A stretch of 64,000 nt of DNA from Hydrangea macrophylla (GCA_033977485.1 CM066984.1:29307501-29371500); one strand, 5' to 3'; shown: positions 1 to 11,677, counted from the stretch's first letter. The notes: generated by a model from the letters alone, not told the origin. A program made the numbers and translations.

Positions 1-900
1 TGAAAAAAAAAAAAACATATGAAATGAATGAGAGATTGGGTTGAGAGATGAAAAGAATAAAAAGAGAAGTTGAAATTCCATCACATACTGAAAAGCACAT
101 TCTTCTCTACAACACCCTCACCTACTAACTAAAAGCCGAAATTCAAAGTCTTAAAGATTCTCAACAATTAATTTGAACATGGAAGTGTGAATTGAGTTAT
201 CCACGGTATTTCGCTCCTCTAGTAAGTAGTGTTCTATTCATGAGACTGTATACTCTTAAATGTCCGTTTTTCATACAGTCAAGTATGGAAGCATTAGCAC
301 CCAGAATATCAGCCTTATCAAAGCTTTCATACGGTGTGCGGTCATTGTAAAGCAAGTTTCTGAGAGACGTTTTTTTTAGTGTGACCAATGTGAGAGTTGA
401 GCTGAAACTGCGAGTTTTTCAAGGAGCAATAGTCTAAATAACTCTTAATAGGGTTGGATGTATGGTTGTTAAACTCACACACACACGGGTGCATGATGGT
501 GATACATATGTTATATTTTACTTGGTAATATAAGGGAGCATGTGGATTTCTTTCATGGGTTGATTGAGGATAGTATATCTCTGTAGAGTTAAAGTAATAG
601 TTTAATGGAGGGGAAATTCTACAAGTTATTCTAAATCTTTTTGAGTAAAATTGGAGAATTTTGTGAGTATATTCACTGTAAACCCTCACGAGACAACACT
701 CGTCCACTAGGGAGAACCTAGGGATTTAACGGCTTGTTGCATTAGCTAAATGCAACCGCGATTCCTGCGAAAGTGAGTTAGGAATTTTCTCTCTATCTTA
801 GTTTGGGTTGTTTTTAGTTTTCCTTTGTTTTTCTTAGTCATGGTAGTATTAGTTTAGTAGTTTTTATTTTTGCTTTATCACTAGGGACTAGCAATAAGCT
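1..900 (+). other. Athila-L 3' noncoding region upstream of the polypurine tract
   Basis: No sense-strand gene is visible. The whole stretch aligns, reverse-complemented, to 39815-40715 of Athila-R. It includes an A-rich run at the left edge and a short antisense open frame (197 to about 390) with a counterpart at 40312-40545. The conservation is most simply family identity of the 3' untranslated region. Confidence 0.7.
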
Positions 901-912
901 AGTTGGGGGTTG
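901..912 (+). promoter_or_regulatory. Polypurine tract of Athila-L
   Basis: The purine-rich AGTTGGGGGTTG lies directly before the LTR start TGCAAAGC. The same sequence sits, reverse-complemented, at the equivalent place in Athila-R (39804-39815). This is where plus-strand DNA synthesis would be primed. Confidence 0.7.
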
Positions 913-2531
913 TGCAAAGCGGGGGTATTTGTAAAATACAACCGCGCTAAAAGGGAGAATTGCATTGGTTTTAATCACAACTTCCGTTTTTATCTGCAAT
1001 TTGCATTACAAGGCTAGTTTTCATATAATGTGATTAATCTATGATAAGTTGTATTGTTTTAGCTATTGTTTGTGCAGATCTCTGCTGTGTGGACTAGAGA
1101 GATGAACGTCAGGACAACTGGAATGCTGGAGTGCAGATAAAAGAATTCAAAGCTAAAGTTTGAAGTTCGAGCGATTGACGACAGTTCGATGGACCGAAGG
1201 TTCGATCGCTTAAAGAAAGTTGAAGCGCTTGAGTTCCAAATGTTTAATCGATCGAGAAATGTTCGATCGATCGAACATGGTATTTTCAGAAACTTTCGTG
1301 TACGCAGTAGTTGCGGAATTTTAATCCTAGCCTCTAGGTTTTCTATATATATGAGTATTGTATACGTCCCAAGGGACGCCCAACTTCTGTTTTTTATCAG
1401 TTTAGAGAGAGAGAGAGGAGAGTTTTTATTGTTTTCTTTGTAGGTTTTCCATTGATTACTCTAAGGTTTGATTAAGTTCATCATTCCAGGTTACTTATTT
1501 ATTGTTTTATTTACATTCTGTACTTAGTTAATCGTAGTTTAATCTTCAATCTTGTAGTATTGCATGCTAGATAAGTTAAAATCACTAGTTTTCATAGTTT
1601 TCATGAAAAACTCACATCCAAACAAAGCCTTAATGTTTTCATATGATAAAAACCGATCTGTGATACTCCAGACGATGTCTGAGTAGTCCTAGGGTTGGGA
1701 GAACACGATGAAACAGTGATCTCCTGCCTTTGCCATGCAGCAGAATAAATCCTGTGTTTGATCGATCGGAGGTAGTTCGAGCGATCGAACCAGAGATAGT
1801 CAAGCGATCGAAGGACATTTCGATCGATTGAGGGATGAAGGCTTTCAATCGATCGAACGATCGTCGATCGATCGAACTCTCTGATTCTTGAGGATGTTCT
1901 CTGCAGTATTCCAAGACCTTTTGTTTTTGAGATTCGTTATCATACTGTCCCTAAATGCTCAGTTTGTCAAAACAGTTTTCAAAATCAAGGCCCTAAGGCA
2001 TTTTCTTTCAATACATTTTGCAAACCACTTTCAATGCTAATACCATTGTAGGTGCGAGTCTTAACTATGGAATTAAACCACTTTCACATGTTTCAAGTTA
2101 ACTGTGATGATATAGTCCCGGTCATGAAAGGGCTATGGATTCTTTATTTTCAGAGAAATATGGAAAACTGTGGGTAATATACTCCTTAGTGCTTCAAAGT
2201 AACTGCATGGTAGATGATTAGATTACTGTGGATCCGTGTAATCCCAACACTTTCTTCTTAAAGTTAAATCCTATTTTAGAATATTGCTTTAATTAGCTAA
2301 TTAGTTCTTTAGTTTAATCTAAATTACTTTCGGTAGTAGTCTTAGTTTGTGGAACTTTGTGTTCTGCACCATTATTAAATCTTATAGAATTTTTCCCTTT
2401 CTTTTGAGTTTAGTCTAAGTTGATAGGTCAACACCTTCCCGGTGGGATCGACCTGGTCTTACCAGTTACTACTTGCACGTCTACCTACACTTGGGTATTG
2501 CACAAGAGCACACAATTATATTCTCGTGCCA
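913..2531 (+). repeat. 3' LTR of Athila-L
   Basis: It starts TGCAAAGC and ends in CA (GTGCCA), matching the 1629-bp LTRs of Athila-R in reverse orientation. A TATA-like CTATATATATGA lies near 1343-1354. Two clusters of palindromes of the TTCGATCGATCGAA type flank it (about 1190-1280 and 1758-1880). Substitutions and small indels against the Athila-R LTRs are frequent. Confidence 0.85.
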
Positions 2532-5083
2532 CCTGCTAACCATGCCAACGGCAAAACAGATATCTGGTCCAGTGCATAACATCGCATACATGAGGCTTCT
2601 AACTGCTGAAGCATATGGAATTCCTGCCATGCGATTGCTCTCCTCCTGTGTCTTAGGACACTGGTGCTTGGAGAACGCTAAACCATGCCTGAAAGGTAAC
2701 AAACCTTTATTCGAATTATCCATTGAAAACCTAGTTAGCACTTTCTCGATATAACCAGCTTGAGATAATCCCATTATCTTTCGCTTGCGATCCCGAAACA
2801 GCTTTATTCCAAGAATATAGCTCGCCTCTCCTAGATCTTTCATATCGAAAGTACTAGCTAGCCAAACCTTGACCGTTGATAGCGCTGCTACATCATTCCC
2901 AATGAGTAGAATGTCGTCAGCGTAAAGTATATGAAAAGCCACCACTTTCCCTTCACACTTCTTGTATACACAAGGTTCATCCAGATTCTGTATGAAACCA
3001 AACGACTTGACCGCTTGGTCAAATCGGATGTTCCAACTCCTGGATGCCTTAAGCCCATAAATGGACTTTTGTAGCTTGCATACCAAGTTCCCTTTCCGAC
3101 CAGCTATGAACCCTTCTGGTTGTTGCATATAGATGTCCTCCTCAAGATTGCCATTCAAGAATGCAGTCTTGACGTCCATCTGCCAGATCTCATAATCTAG
3201 GCATGCAGCAATGGATAAGAGTATTCTGATGGACTTGAGCATGGCTACCGGCGAGAAGGTTTCCTCATAGTCAATTCCCTCCCTCTGAGTATAACCTTTC
3301 GCTACAAGCCTAGCCTTAAAAGTCTCAACCTTTCCATCAGATCCTCTTTTCCTCTTGTAGACCCACTTATAGCCAATGGGTTTAATATTTGCTGGAAGTT
3401 CTACAAGATCCCAGACCTGATTAGAATCCATAGATTCTAATTCAGCCTTCATAGCTTTAACCCAATGAACTGAATCAACATCAGCCATTGCCTCTTCGTA
3501 TATGGCAAGATCAGATTCAGATTCTATGGAGACAGCTTCAAAAACTTCTCCTAAGAACATATGTCTATCAGGCTGGCTGATAATCTTCCCACTACAACGA
3601 GGCACTGGTACAGAAAAGGGTAAAGAAGTGGTGTTTTCTTGATTTACATCGTTATTAACTGCGGGTTGGACTGAGGGCTCTCCTTCTATCTCTCTCAGAT
3701 CTATCCCTTCCTTAGGTTTATGGTTCATGATATAATCATCCTCCAAGAAAACAACATTTATACTAACAAACACTTTCTGTTCTCTTAGATCATAAAAATA
3801 CCATCCATAAGTACCCTTTGGATACCCTACAAAATAACATACTTCTGATCTAGAATCCAACTTGCTCATCTTTCCTTTCAGCATATGTGCCGGATACCCC
3901 CATATCCGGAGATGTTGCAAAGAAGGCTTGGGCCCAATCCACATCTCCCGTGGTGTCCTGGGAATAGATTTGCTTGGTACTAGATTTAGTATGTATGCAG
4001 CGGTTTCCAAAGCATAACCTCAAAGGAATAATGGCAACTCTGAATAACTCATCATTGACCTAGTCATGTCTAAAAGAGTCCGGTTCCTTCTCTCCGCTAC
4101 ACCATTCTGCTGAGGCGTGCCAGGTGCAGTCAACTGTGACAGAATCCCATCCTGTACGAGGTGATCAATAAACTCATTAGAGAGGTACTCGCCACCTCGA
4201 TCAGATCGTATGGCCTTGATATATGAGCCCAATTGCTTCTCCACTTCAGCCCTAAACTCTTTAAACTTTTCAAAGGCTTCAGACTTATGCTGCATTAGGT
4301 ACACATATCCATACCTAGAGTGGTCATCGGTAAATGTTATGAAATACTCATAACCACCCCTTGCTCTAATATTTATTGGTCCACACACATCAGTATGAAC
4401 TAATTCCAACAATGCATCGGTTCTATTGCCCTTTGCAGGAAAGGGCCTTTTGGTCATCTTACCCTCTAAACAAGACTCATAGACTTTCATTGGTTCGAGA
4501 ACCAAATCGCCTAAGATCCCTTCTTTGACTAGTCTGTCTATCCTATTTAGATTGATATGGCCAAGCCTCATATGCCAAAGCCTTGTTGGATTAGTGGAAG
4601 GTTTTTTTCTTTTAGATGGTATAGTTACCATTGAGTTATTAAGTTCCAAGCAAGAATCTTTAGAAATATTGGGAGTAATCACATACAAACCATTTGATTT
4701 AACACCAGAACATATAAAAGAACTATTTCTTTTAATAATAACTTCAGTTCCAAAATGAAAGGAATAACCATTATTCGTTAAATTAGAAATTGAAATTAAA
4801 TTATGTCTCATTAAATGGACGTAAAGTACATCTGATAAAATCAAAACTTTATTGTCTAGAAATTCTAAAACTACGACTCCTATAGTAACCGCAGATACGG
4901 TTGCGCTAGAACCTAGAGTAAGCACGATCTCCCCATCACTGCATTTCCTGGTTGATCTGAACCCCTGCAACGAATTACAGATATGGTTAGTCGCACCAGA
5001 ATCAATGCACCAAGTGTTTGAAGTATCCGTAATAAAACTTACTTCAATCACATGTGATTCAATCATACCTTTAACTCTTGTAG
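2532..5083 (-). pseudogene. pol: Copia-1 pol: protease, integrase, reverse transcriptase (truncated)
   Basis: Domains appear in copia order. The protease has the DSGAT active site near the start. Next come a GAG-pre-integrase zinc finger (LWHMRLGH and a downstream C-x2-C-type pair), then an integrase core with D in HTDVCG, D in IRSDRGGEY and E in NGVAERRNR. The reverse transcriptase has DVKTAFLNG and the catalytic YADD. An in-frame TGA at 4020-4022 stands where the family normally has a Trp codon (TGG) between the integrase and RT blocks; the frame continues unchanged on both sides, so this is a nonsense change and not a frameshift. The C-terminal end (DICFAVGMVSR) is where RNase H should begin, but Athila-L LTR sequence follows. 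The element is defective and its RNase H is not in the window. Confidence 0.88.
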
Positions 5084-5923
5084 CTAAGAATTCTGGATAG
5101 TTCCTCTTTCAGTGGCCCTTCTCACCGCATTGGAAACACTTTCCTTTGCCTTGGCCACCCACCTTCCCTTTGCCCTTACCTTTTCCTTTAGATTTGCAAT
5201 CTTAGGGACCGGTCCAACACTTAGACTACCAGTGCCAGCTTTCTTCTTCTCTTTCTTTCCTTTTGGCATAGATCGGGAAGAGGAAGCGCTTTTCTCAACG
5301 TTCAAAACGCTGACCCCAGGTTTGATCACCCCTTCCGCTGCCAAAAGAGAAGTCATCAATTCGCTCATTGAAAAATCCATTTTATTCATATTATAGTTTA
5401 ATTTAAATTGAGCAAATGATGGTGACAGCGTGTTGAGGATCATATCAACTTGGGTCTGTGCATCGATGTTGGCACCTAGGGTTTCCAGCTCATTCAAATA
5501 ACCAATCATTTTTAAAATATGTTCTTTGACTGGAGTCCCTTCCGACATCTTAGCACTTATTATCTTCTGCATAGCTACCTGTCTAGCAGGCCTGCCATGC
5601 TCCCCGAACCTCTTCTTTAGGGACTCGATAATGTCACTGGCGGAATTGTTCGACTGGAATTGGTGTTGTAACACACCAGCCATTGAGGCCAGAATGTAGC
5701 AACGAGCCATTCCATTCGACTTCTTCCATTTATCAAACTCGCGTCTGGCAGCTGCCGAAGCATTTACCGCGGGTTCTTCGGGGCATGCGGTGGTGAGGAC
5801 ATATATGTGATCCTCCGCAGTTAATACGATGTCAAGGTTTCGTTTCCATTCAGTGTAGTTATTTTCAGTTAACTTGTTTTGAGTGAGTATGGTGGCAAGT
5901 GGACTAAATGTAGATCCAGACAT
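5084..5923 (-). pseudogene. gag: Copia-1 gag
   Basis: The 279-codon frame begins with the usual copia gag N-terminus (LTENNYTEWKRNL) followed by the UBN2/gag-polypeptide region. A Lys/Gly-rich stretch should lead into a CCHC zinc knuckle. The knuckle is encoded in another frame (CFQCGEKGH at about 5115-5145), which suggests a 1-bp deletion near 5205. In that frame TGA replaces the next codon, where TGG is usual, and the last Cys appears changed to Tyr. Capsid assembly and RNA binding would therefore be lost. The start ATG at 5921-5923 follows the long leader. Confidence 0.85.
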
Positions 5924-7555
5924 TATGATTTACTGTAAAAATCAAAAGACAAAATAAATATGAATATCAGATTTGACAATTTGAAATAAAAGAATCCTTA
6001 AAACTCTTATTTTTAAAACAAAGTCGCCATAATATCGAAACAAAAGAATAAAGCCTCCATGTGGTGGTTAATTTTCGATTTTTCGATTAATCAAGACTTG
6101 CCCGCTATGCAACTCTTGCAAAACAAGTTAGGACTCCCGATCCCTTTTGATCTCTAAGTTTCTGAATAATGCCCCGTGTGGGATCCCTTATCCATAGCGT
6201 AGCTAGTGTGTACCATTAACTAGGATCCAATCACAACTGTCTCAAGTAGCGCCTCCGTGTGGTGGTCACCCTCTAACATGTCTGATTGACCCTATCAAAG
6301 GAAGGTCACATCTAGTAATCCAATGAGTAATGCACCCTCCGTATGGAATGATCACCCCTGGCGAGGTGACACAGAATGCATCACTCATCTTACAGTGAAC
6401 CGTTAATGGAAGATCGTGGGTGTAATTAATAAGACCCTCTCCCACTAGATTTGGTAATTAAGGATTTTGCTTTTTAGAAAAATTTGTTTTTACACATTAC
6501 CCATAAACATCCAATGTTTACTAATGTGATGAAAAAATGGTTTTTGAAATTTATTTTAGAAAACTTGTTTTACGTGTAGGCAAGTAGTAACAATATAATT
6601 AAATGCCAATCACAAAACAAGCACATAAAACAAAAAAAATAAAATAAAAATAAAGACATCCAAACGATGCCTCTATCTCCCATGGCTCTATCTCCATAGA
6701 ACCTCTTCCATCTTTATGGATTTTCTAGTTCTATTACATTGGTCCTATGCTTCTTTTGAAGCTTACAATTTATCTAGAAATAGAAATTACAATAGAAACA
6801 ATAAAATAAAAAGGCTAGAGAAACCGGTACGACTTTCCTATGCCTTAAAACCAAACAATTAATAAAACATGATATACACCAATCTCAAAATATTCAAATA
6901 CCAAAATTTAAATAGATCTTGGTGCCATGGGAGATAGCGACTAAACTTGCTGCAAAAGGGTTAGTCGAACACATCCACGCATATATAACAAATATATATC
7001 TAACTATTGGAACCCCTAATTGATTCACATAGTGTATAAACCCTTTACGCACTGAATTAGAACTTAAAACAGCATCTCTCTTCTCTGTCACTGTTCGATC
7101 GATCGAAGACTGTTCGATCGCTCGAACCTTCGATCGATTGAACACTGTTCAATCGCTTGAACATTCTATTTCACAGAGTGATTTAAAAAATTTGCAGAAT
7201 ACTTTAAAATTAAAGTTTTTAATTTCAAAACACTTTAAAACTGTGAAACAGAGAACCTGACTAAGAATCTGTCTCGATCGATCTAACTTCATTCGATCGA
7301 TCGAAACATCGAACACCAGAAGGTTTCGATCGATCGAAAACTGTTCGATCGATTGAGTACAGAGGATGTTCGATCGATCGAAACATGTTCGATTGATTGA
7401 ACCCGCCTTGCATCCTATGCGATCATAGATTTGTATTCTGCTGTGATAACACTGCAGAAACAGATCTGTGATAATGCCATTTCAAAACAGTTCTAAAATC
7501 AACATGAAAATCAAAACTAGTGTTCCAAAATGCATCTATAGATCCAAACAAGCGT
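5924..7555 (-). other. Copia-1 untranslated leader
   Basis: About 1.6 kb between the PBS and the gag start has no convincing coding sequence. It holds a run of imperfect 'CCTCCGTGTGGTGG'-like phrases (about 6055-6440) and, at 7095-7400, a dense cluster of GATCGATC palindromes. Short open frames here are low-complexity translations of those repeats. Confidence 0.65.
7093..7400. repeat. GATCGATC palindrome cluster in the Copia-1 leader
   Basis: At least nine copies or near-copies of the self-complementary motif TTCGATCGATCGAA, some with one base changed, are spaced roughly 20-40 bp apart. The same motif occurs in both Athila LTR sets and in an Athila-R intron. Confidence 0.85.
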
Positions 7556-7568
7556 GGCTCTGATACCA
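7556..7568 (-). promoter_or_regulatory. Copia-1 primer-binding site, initiator tRNA-Met type
   Basis: The minus strand reads TGGTATCAGAGCC, the usual copia PBS complementary to the 3' end of initiator tRNA-Met. It sits 2 bp inside the LTR edge at 7571. Confidence 0.92.
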
Positions 7569-7570
7569 AT

Positions 7571-9014
7571 TGAAGGAAAAAAGCGATTTAAAAATTATTT
7601 TAAACGCGCAGCGGAAAAGATTCAGTTATAAAACTGATTGGTATCCCAGGATCTACTACTCGCTAATTCTATAGATGCGCACAAAAGGGGACAAGATTAT
7701 ACCTTTGTGTCTTGAACCCAATTCTGATATCTTCAACCTTGGTGATGCATCAGCCTCCACTAGGTTGTCTTCACCTTTATGTCTCCTGCGAATGCCTGCC
7801 GGAAAGACTAGAGATGGTGGGATCTCTAATATAGAGGATAGGAGGGTTTAGGAAGGCTAAAACAGTTGCTACAGCGTCTGGTTAAAAAAAAAATGACAAA
7901 CTCCCTTTCCAGAATGAAGCTGCCCTATTTATAGATTTCCATAACCGACCTAGACTTCGAGCAATCGAAGATCTTTGATCGATCAAACATACTTCAATCG
8001 ATCGAACTTTTCATGACAACTCCCTCATGTGTCTTTCCAAGTATCCTGGCGGAGCTAAGAGTGGGACCTCGTAGGCTCTTTATTGTTGGCTTAGACCAGT
8101 TTGTTAATTACCATGACCAAACTCTTTGATCAGCAAACTAACCAACTGGTCAGTTAACGTTTACTCTACTATAAAACGATAACTGAACTCCAATGTAAAA
8201 GAACATATCCGAAGCAACAACTAGACTCGTATGGTGTACTAATGTCCCTCTACCGTCAGCATTCGTAATCATATTCAAGTAGTCGAATAACTATTACTGT
8301 CAACCTGAATCATGATTACTTCTTGTATTCCTTGATTCCCATTCACCTCTCATGATTACCAAACATGTTGATAACTCTTATAAACAAGACTGCAGTACTC
8401 AGTAATCGACTTGGTGACATTCTCAAGGGAATGCTTACTCTGAATCAGAGGGTAGATTTTATCTTGACAATATATGTTCACAACCCTGTGAATATGACAT
8501 ACCCAAGATACCCAGGTGTTGATCTTCAATAGACCTCACTGATTGGTAAGTCAAAGCAGCCATATCCACAGTCTGTGTTCATAATCGTCTCAAGATTAAG
8601 AACACGTACCTTATACAAGTTATGAGTTCCTATAGACTGATTGACAGTCTTGAGTGTCAATAGGAAAACTCAGGTCCGTCACTACAATATAAGCACTAGC
8701 ATATTAACTAAGAGTTACACTCTAGTGATTGAGATTAATCACTCGATCCAATTGTAGTTAATCATGCTACAGTGTAAACCTGATGAGATATCTAGTCTCA
8801 TCATCCACTGTGACACGTTCTAAGTAACAAAGAATAGTAATTCGTATCTCACTTGTATGTATCTCATACATACACGAATTACTTACTATGATACTTAAGG
8901 ATAACAATCATCTCATAAAAGAAACATACATAACTAAATGTAAAGCTGATATCCATATATTAAAATGTCAATGTCTCATATATAAAGTAATGGTTTGAGG
9001 GCATAAACCCAACA
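7571..9014 (-). repeat. 5' LTR of Copia-1
   Basis: On the minus strand it begins TGTTGGGTTTATGCCC, a common copia LTR start, and ends at the TG/CA edge beside the PBS, giving 1444 bp. The second LTR is outside the window, so the length rests on the terminal motifs and PBS position only. It contains a TATA box and a few GATCGATC-type palindromes near 7955-8010. Confidence 0.88.
7925..7934 (-). promoter_or_regulatory. Likely TATA box of the Copia-1 LTR promoter
   Basis: The minus strand reads CTATAAATAG, close to the plant TATA consensus, about 1.08 kb from the LTR 5' end. Transcription would run toward the PBS and gag. Confidence 0.65.
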
Positions 9015-10887
9015 GAGACCGGCCAATGACTTAGCCATGATTCAAGCTCTTACCGAAAGGTGGTGGGATTCCACAAATACTTTCTATATGCCTTTTGGGG
9101 AAATAACCATGACCCCACTTGAATTTACAATGATAACTGGTATCTTATTTGGTGGGCATCGTCTTGCCTTTGCGAAGGATATACATAAGCATCCTGCTAT
9201 TATTGAGTTACTTCTAGGCATTATCCTGACCCAGAAAGATCTTCATGGCTCGAGTGTAGGCATCACATGGTTTATCAACAATTTATGGCCTTCTAAAAAA
9301 GTGACTCAATTTACTGACATATAGCTTACCCGTGCTTTTATCTTGTATTTGCTTGGTTGCTCTCTTCTTTCTACTCGAGCTGAGCGGATCACACTGAACA
9401 TGCTTGATAGCCTTAGAAATCTTGAGAAGATCGTAAATTTTGACTAGGCCTCTATTGGTTTAGCCATTCTGTATAGCCATATGGGAGAGCATTCATGAGG
9501 CAAATCTCTTGGGTTTGATGGCTTCTAGAGAGCTTGAGAGGTACTGAAATATTATCATTTAGAGCAATATCATTGATATTCTGCATTTTGACCACTGTTA
9601 TATATTCTTTTACAGGTGTGGGCCTTCGAGTATTTTCTATGATAGTTCCATCATTTCGAGAGGAAGAAATACATATTTTTCCATGGGCTCTGACGTGGCA
9701 TCGCCAAGCCGTAGGTGTTAAGAATGATGCTCATAATGTTATTTCTTGTCAGGATTTTCTGAACCGTCTTTGATTCAATCAAGTTAACTGGCATCCTTGG
9801 GCTACAAATGATGATGTGGCCGAGATCGGTTTTGCAAGGTAGATGACAGGAGAGAGGATTCTTCTTGAGGGTCCTTCTGTTCTTGAGTGGTATCTCGAAG
9901 AGAGAGTGGCTCCCTAGACTGATTTGGAGGATCATCTCTAGTGCCACAGGATCCGCCTTCTTGTATGAGGTCGACGCGAAATTCGGAAGATGAAGATCTT
10001 ATTGATGCTTTAAACGGAATTCCTTCTTCCTCATTCACTTTTTTTGAGGAGAACTACGACATTTTCAGGGCTACTCATCTGATGCCCAATTTTCCGCTTT
10101 CGGATGACCCGCAGATATTTTCACAGCTTCTCCACTTCTGATTAAATGCTTGTTATCTCTTATTTCTCATCATTGTTTACAAGGGAGCTCTTTTGTGGAT
10201 GGCCCTGGTCGACTTTTACCTCCCATTCCTCCTTGTGATTGGTGAGCCTAGACTATGCTGTGTGGAGTCATTTCTTCAGTGGAGATTCTATGTGATCTTG
10301 TGGAGCCTCAGCTAGTTTTAGAGCAATATGAGTCGGTTCTTCGAGCTATTTTCAATGAAGAACGAGCTTATATATAGAATCTGAGGGCATGTAGCCTTGC
10401 TAGAGAGGGACATGTGAGTACTTCAGAACTCAATCTTCTGATTCCTCTGATCTTTCTGATCTTATCTTTCTTCTTTTATAGTGGGATGGCATAAGCCAGA
10501 CTTACATATATTGAGATGCGGCTCTGGTAAAATTTTTGACTTCTTCTTCTTTCCTTATTGCTCTTTTAATCCGGTACTGATTCTTTATTTTGACTTGTGG
10601 CCCAAGTTAGGCAACTTCAATCACAGTTGGAGCGGATGAATACAGGCCCTTCTGGTGGGGCTGGCGGGTCTAGGCGACGGTGCCAAATTGCGGATGGGCT
10701 GGCGGGTCTAGGCGACGGTGCCAAATTGATGATGATAGCTCTACGGCTTCAGATATGCATGCTCGGTACCCACGGGCTACTCGTCGTGGCTGATTATGAT
10801 GATTACCCATTTTCACATGTACCCATGGTTATTATTCTTGCTTTCTTGCTTTCTGTACTGAGACTGAAGTTGATGTATTCTGTTTAA
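9015..10887 (+). pseudogene. Antisense additional ORF of Tat-B with plant mobile domain (PMD)
   Basis: The frame from 9037 reads like the N-terminal half of a plant mobile domain (LTERWW, MPFGEITMTPLEF). After a likely 75-bp GT-AG intron (9541-9615, GTACTG to TTTTACAG), exon 2 opens with VWAFEYF, then FPWALTWHRQA and QVNWHPW, all typical of the PMD C-terminal half. Stops at 9322, about 9446, 9496 and 9528 and a frameshift after VWAFEYF inactivate it. It lies downstream of Tat-B pol on the opposite strand, where Tat elements are known to carry an additional antisense ORF. The 5' end is cut by Copia-1. A host MAIN-like gene is the alternative, but position and orientation favour the element. 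The function of PMD proteins in retroelements is unknown. Confidence 0.75.
10658..10728 (+). repeat. 38-bp tandem duplication
   Basis: A 38-bp GC-rich unit starting GGGCTGGCGGGTCTAGG at 10658 is repeated exactly from 10696, inside the C-terminal part of the decayed PMD ORF. This is a local slippage-type duplication. Confidence 0.9.
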
Positions 10888-11677
10888 GGCTAGATGGGCT
10901 TGTACCCTTGACTTTGCTTGATGCTGCTTTATGCTATCCTTTGCTTTCGATTTGCATTCCTTTCTACGAGTTTGATTTTCTTGACACTTTGCACACTGAC
11001 ACACAGGACCCGATTTACAAGGAAAAAAATTTTTCGATGATTCCTTTTCTCGAAAATGTCTTTTGACTTTGATACTTGAATTTCCAAGGATTTGCATGTT
11101 AGAAATGAAAATTTTATCTTGTAGCAGGATATTGTGTTGGCTTTGCATGTAATCTTGAAGATTTGAAAATTTTCCACATAATGTTTCAGTCTTGACATTA
11201 TACTCATGTTTTTTAGATTGCTAAAAGCTCTTCAATTTAATATCAAGAATTACCAGATTTTTCACTTAGTTACTTAATTCTGATAGCCAAGTGATCCAGA
11301 GAGAACAGGTAGCAAGATATGGGCAAACGGAAGTTTACCCCTAGTTGACAGGGATAAATGGAAGTTTGGGCAAACACAGTTTGCCCCTAGTGTGGCAGTG
11401 ATATCTTGAGTCTCTAGGTAAACTTGAGAGTTTGCCCCTAGTTTGCAGGGTTCAGGGACTGAGAGTCAAGGAAGCTCGCCTACTTATCCCTAAGTGGGAA
11501 TCAGGTCCAAAGTAGTTTGGCCGAGGTTTTGAAAGAAGGCATTTAAATCATGGGTTGAATGTTTCAAAAGCAGTGACTGAACTGAGTAGGTTACCTACAT
11601 ATCCCCAAGTGGGATTAGGTCAAGCGTAGTTCCTCAAAGGTTGGAGGTTTTGAAAGAACAGGTTTGAAAGAAAGGTT
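10888..11677 (-). other. Tat-B 3' noncoding region with hairpin modules
   Basis: This lies between the integrase end and the antisense ORF; no gene is seen. It contains three near-palindromes built from GGGCAAAC and GTTTGCCC (11321-11340, 11368-11386, about 11416-11438) and two copies of the CCTAC...GTAGTT hairpin module (11480-11515, 11595-11629). The same modules occur in Tat-N. Confidence 0.6.

Larger units (their letters stand above)
1..2531 (+). mobile_element. Athila-L: 3' end of an Athila-type Ty3/gypsy retrotransposon, inserted in Copia-1 pol
   Basis: The stretch is the reverse complement of the 3' end of Athila-R (38175 to about 40715): 3' noncoding sequence, polypurine tract and a complete 3' LTR. 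The rest of the element lies left of the window. The right edge falls at 2531/2532, inside a copia reverse-transcriptase/RNase H coding region whose reading frame runs into the LTR, so Athila-L inserted into Copia-1. The expected target duplication would be CCTGC (2532-2536), but its partner is outside the window. The LTR is visibly more diverged from both Athila-R LTRs than those are from each other, so this is a separate insertion of the same family. Confidence 0.85.
2532..9014 (-). mobile_element. Copia-1: Ty1/copia retrotransposon, 5' LTR to mid-pol
   Basis: Read on the minus strand it has a 5' LTR (7571-9014), an initiator-Met-type PBS (7556-7568), a long leader, gag, then pol with protease, integrase and reverse transcriptase in copia order. 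Pol is cut at 2532 by Athila-L, so the RNase H end and 3' LTR lie left of the window. The right flank GAGAC (9015-9019) is the candidate target duplication, and the insertion interrupts the antisense ORF of Tat-B. Several stops and one frameshift make it inactive. I could not assign a named copia lineage with confidence. Confidence 0.85.

Noticed and set aside
1190..1280. GATCGATC palindromes as terminal inverted repeats of a small DNA transposon
   Set aside because: The motifs are short, many per cluster and not paired around a defined interior with target duplications.
9037..9324. A host MAIN-like (plant mobile domain) gene
   Set aside because: It is full of stops, lies directly downstream of Tat-B pol on the opposite strand where Tat elements carry such an ORF, and no host gene context is nearby. 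Kept as a decayed element ORF.
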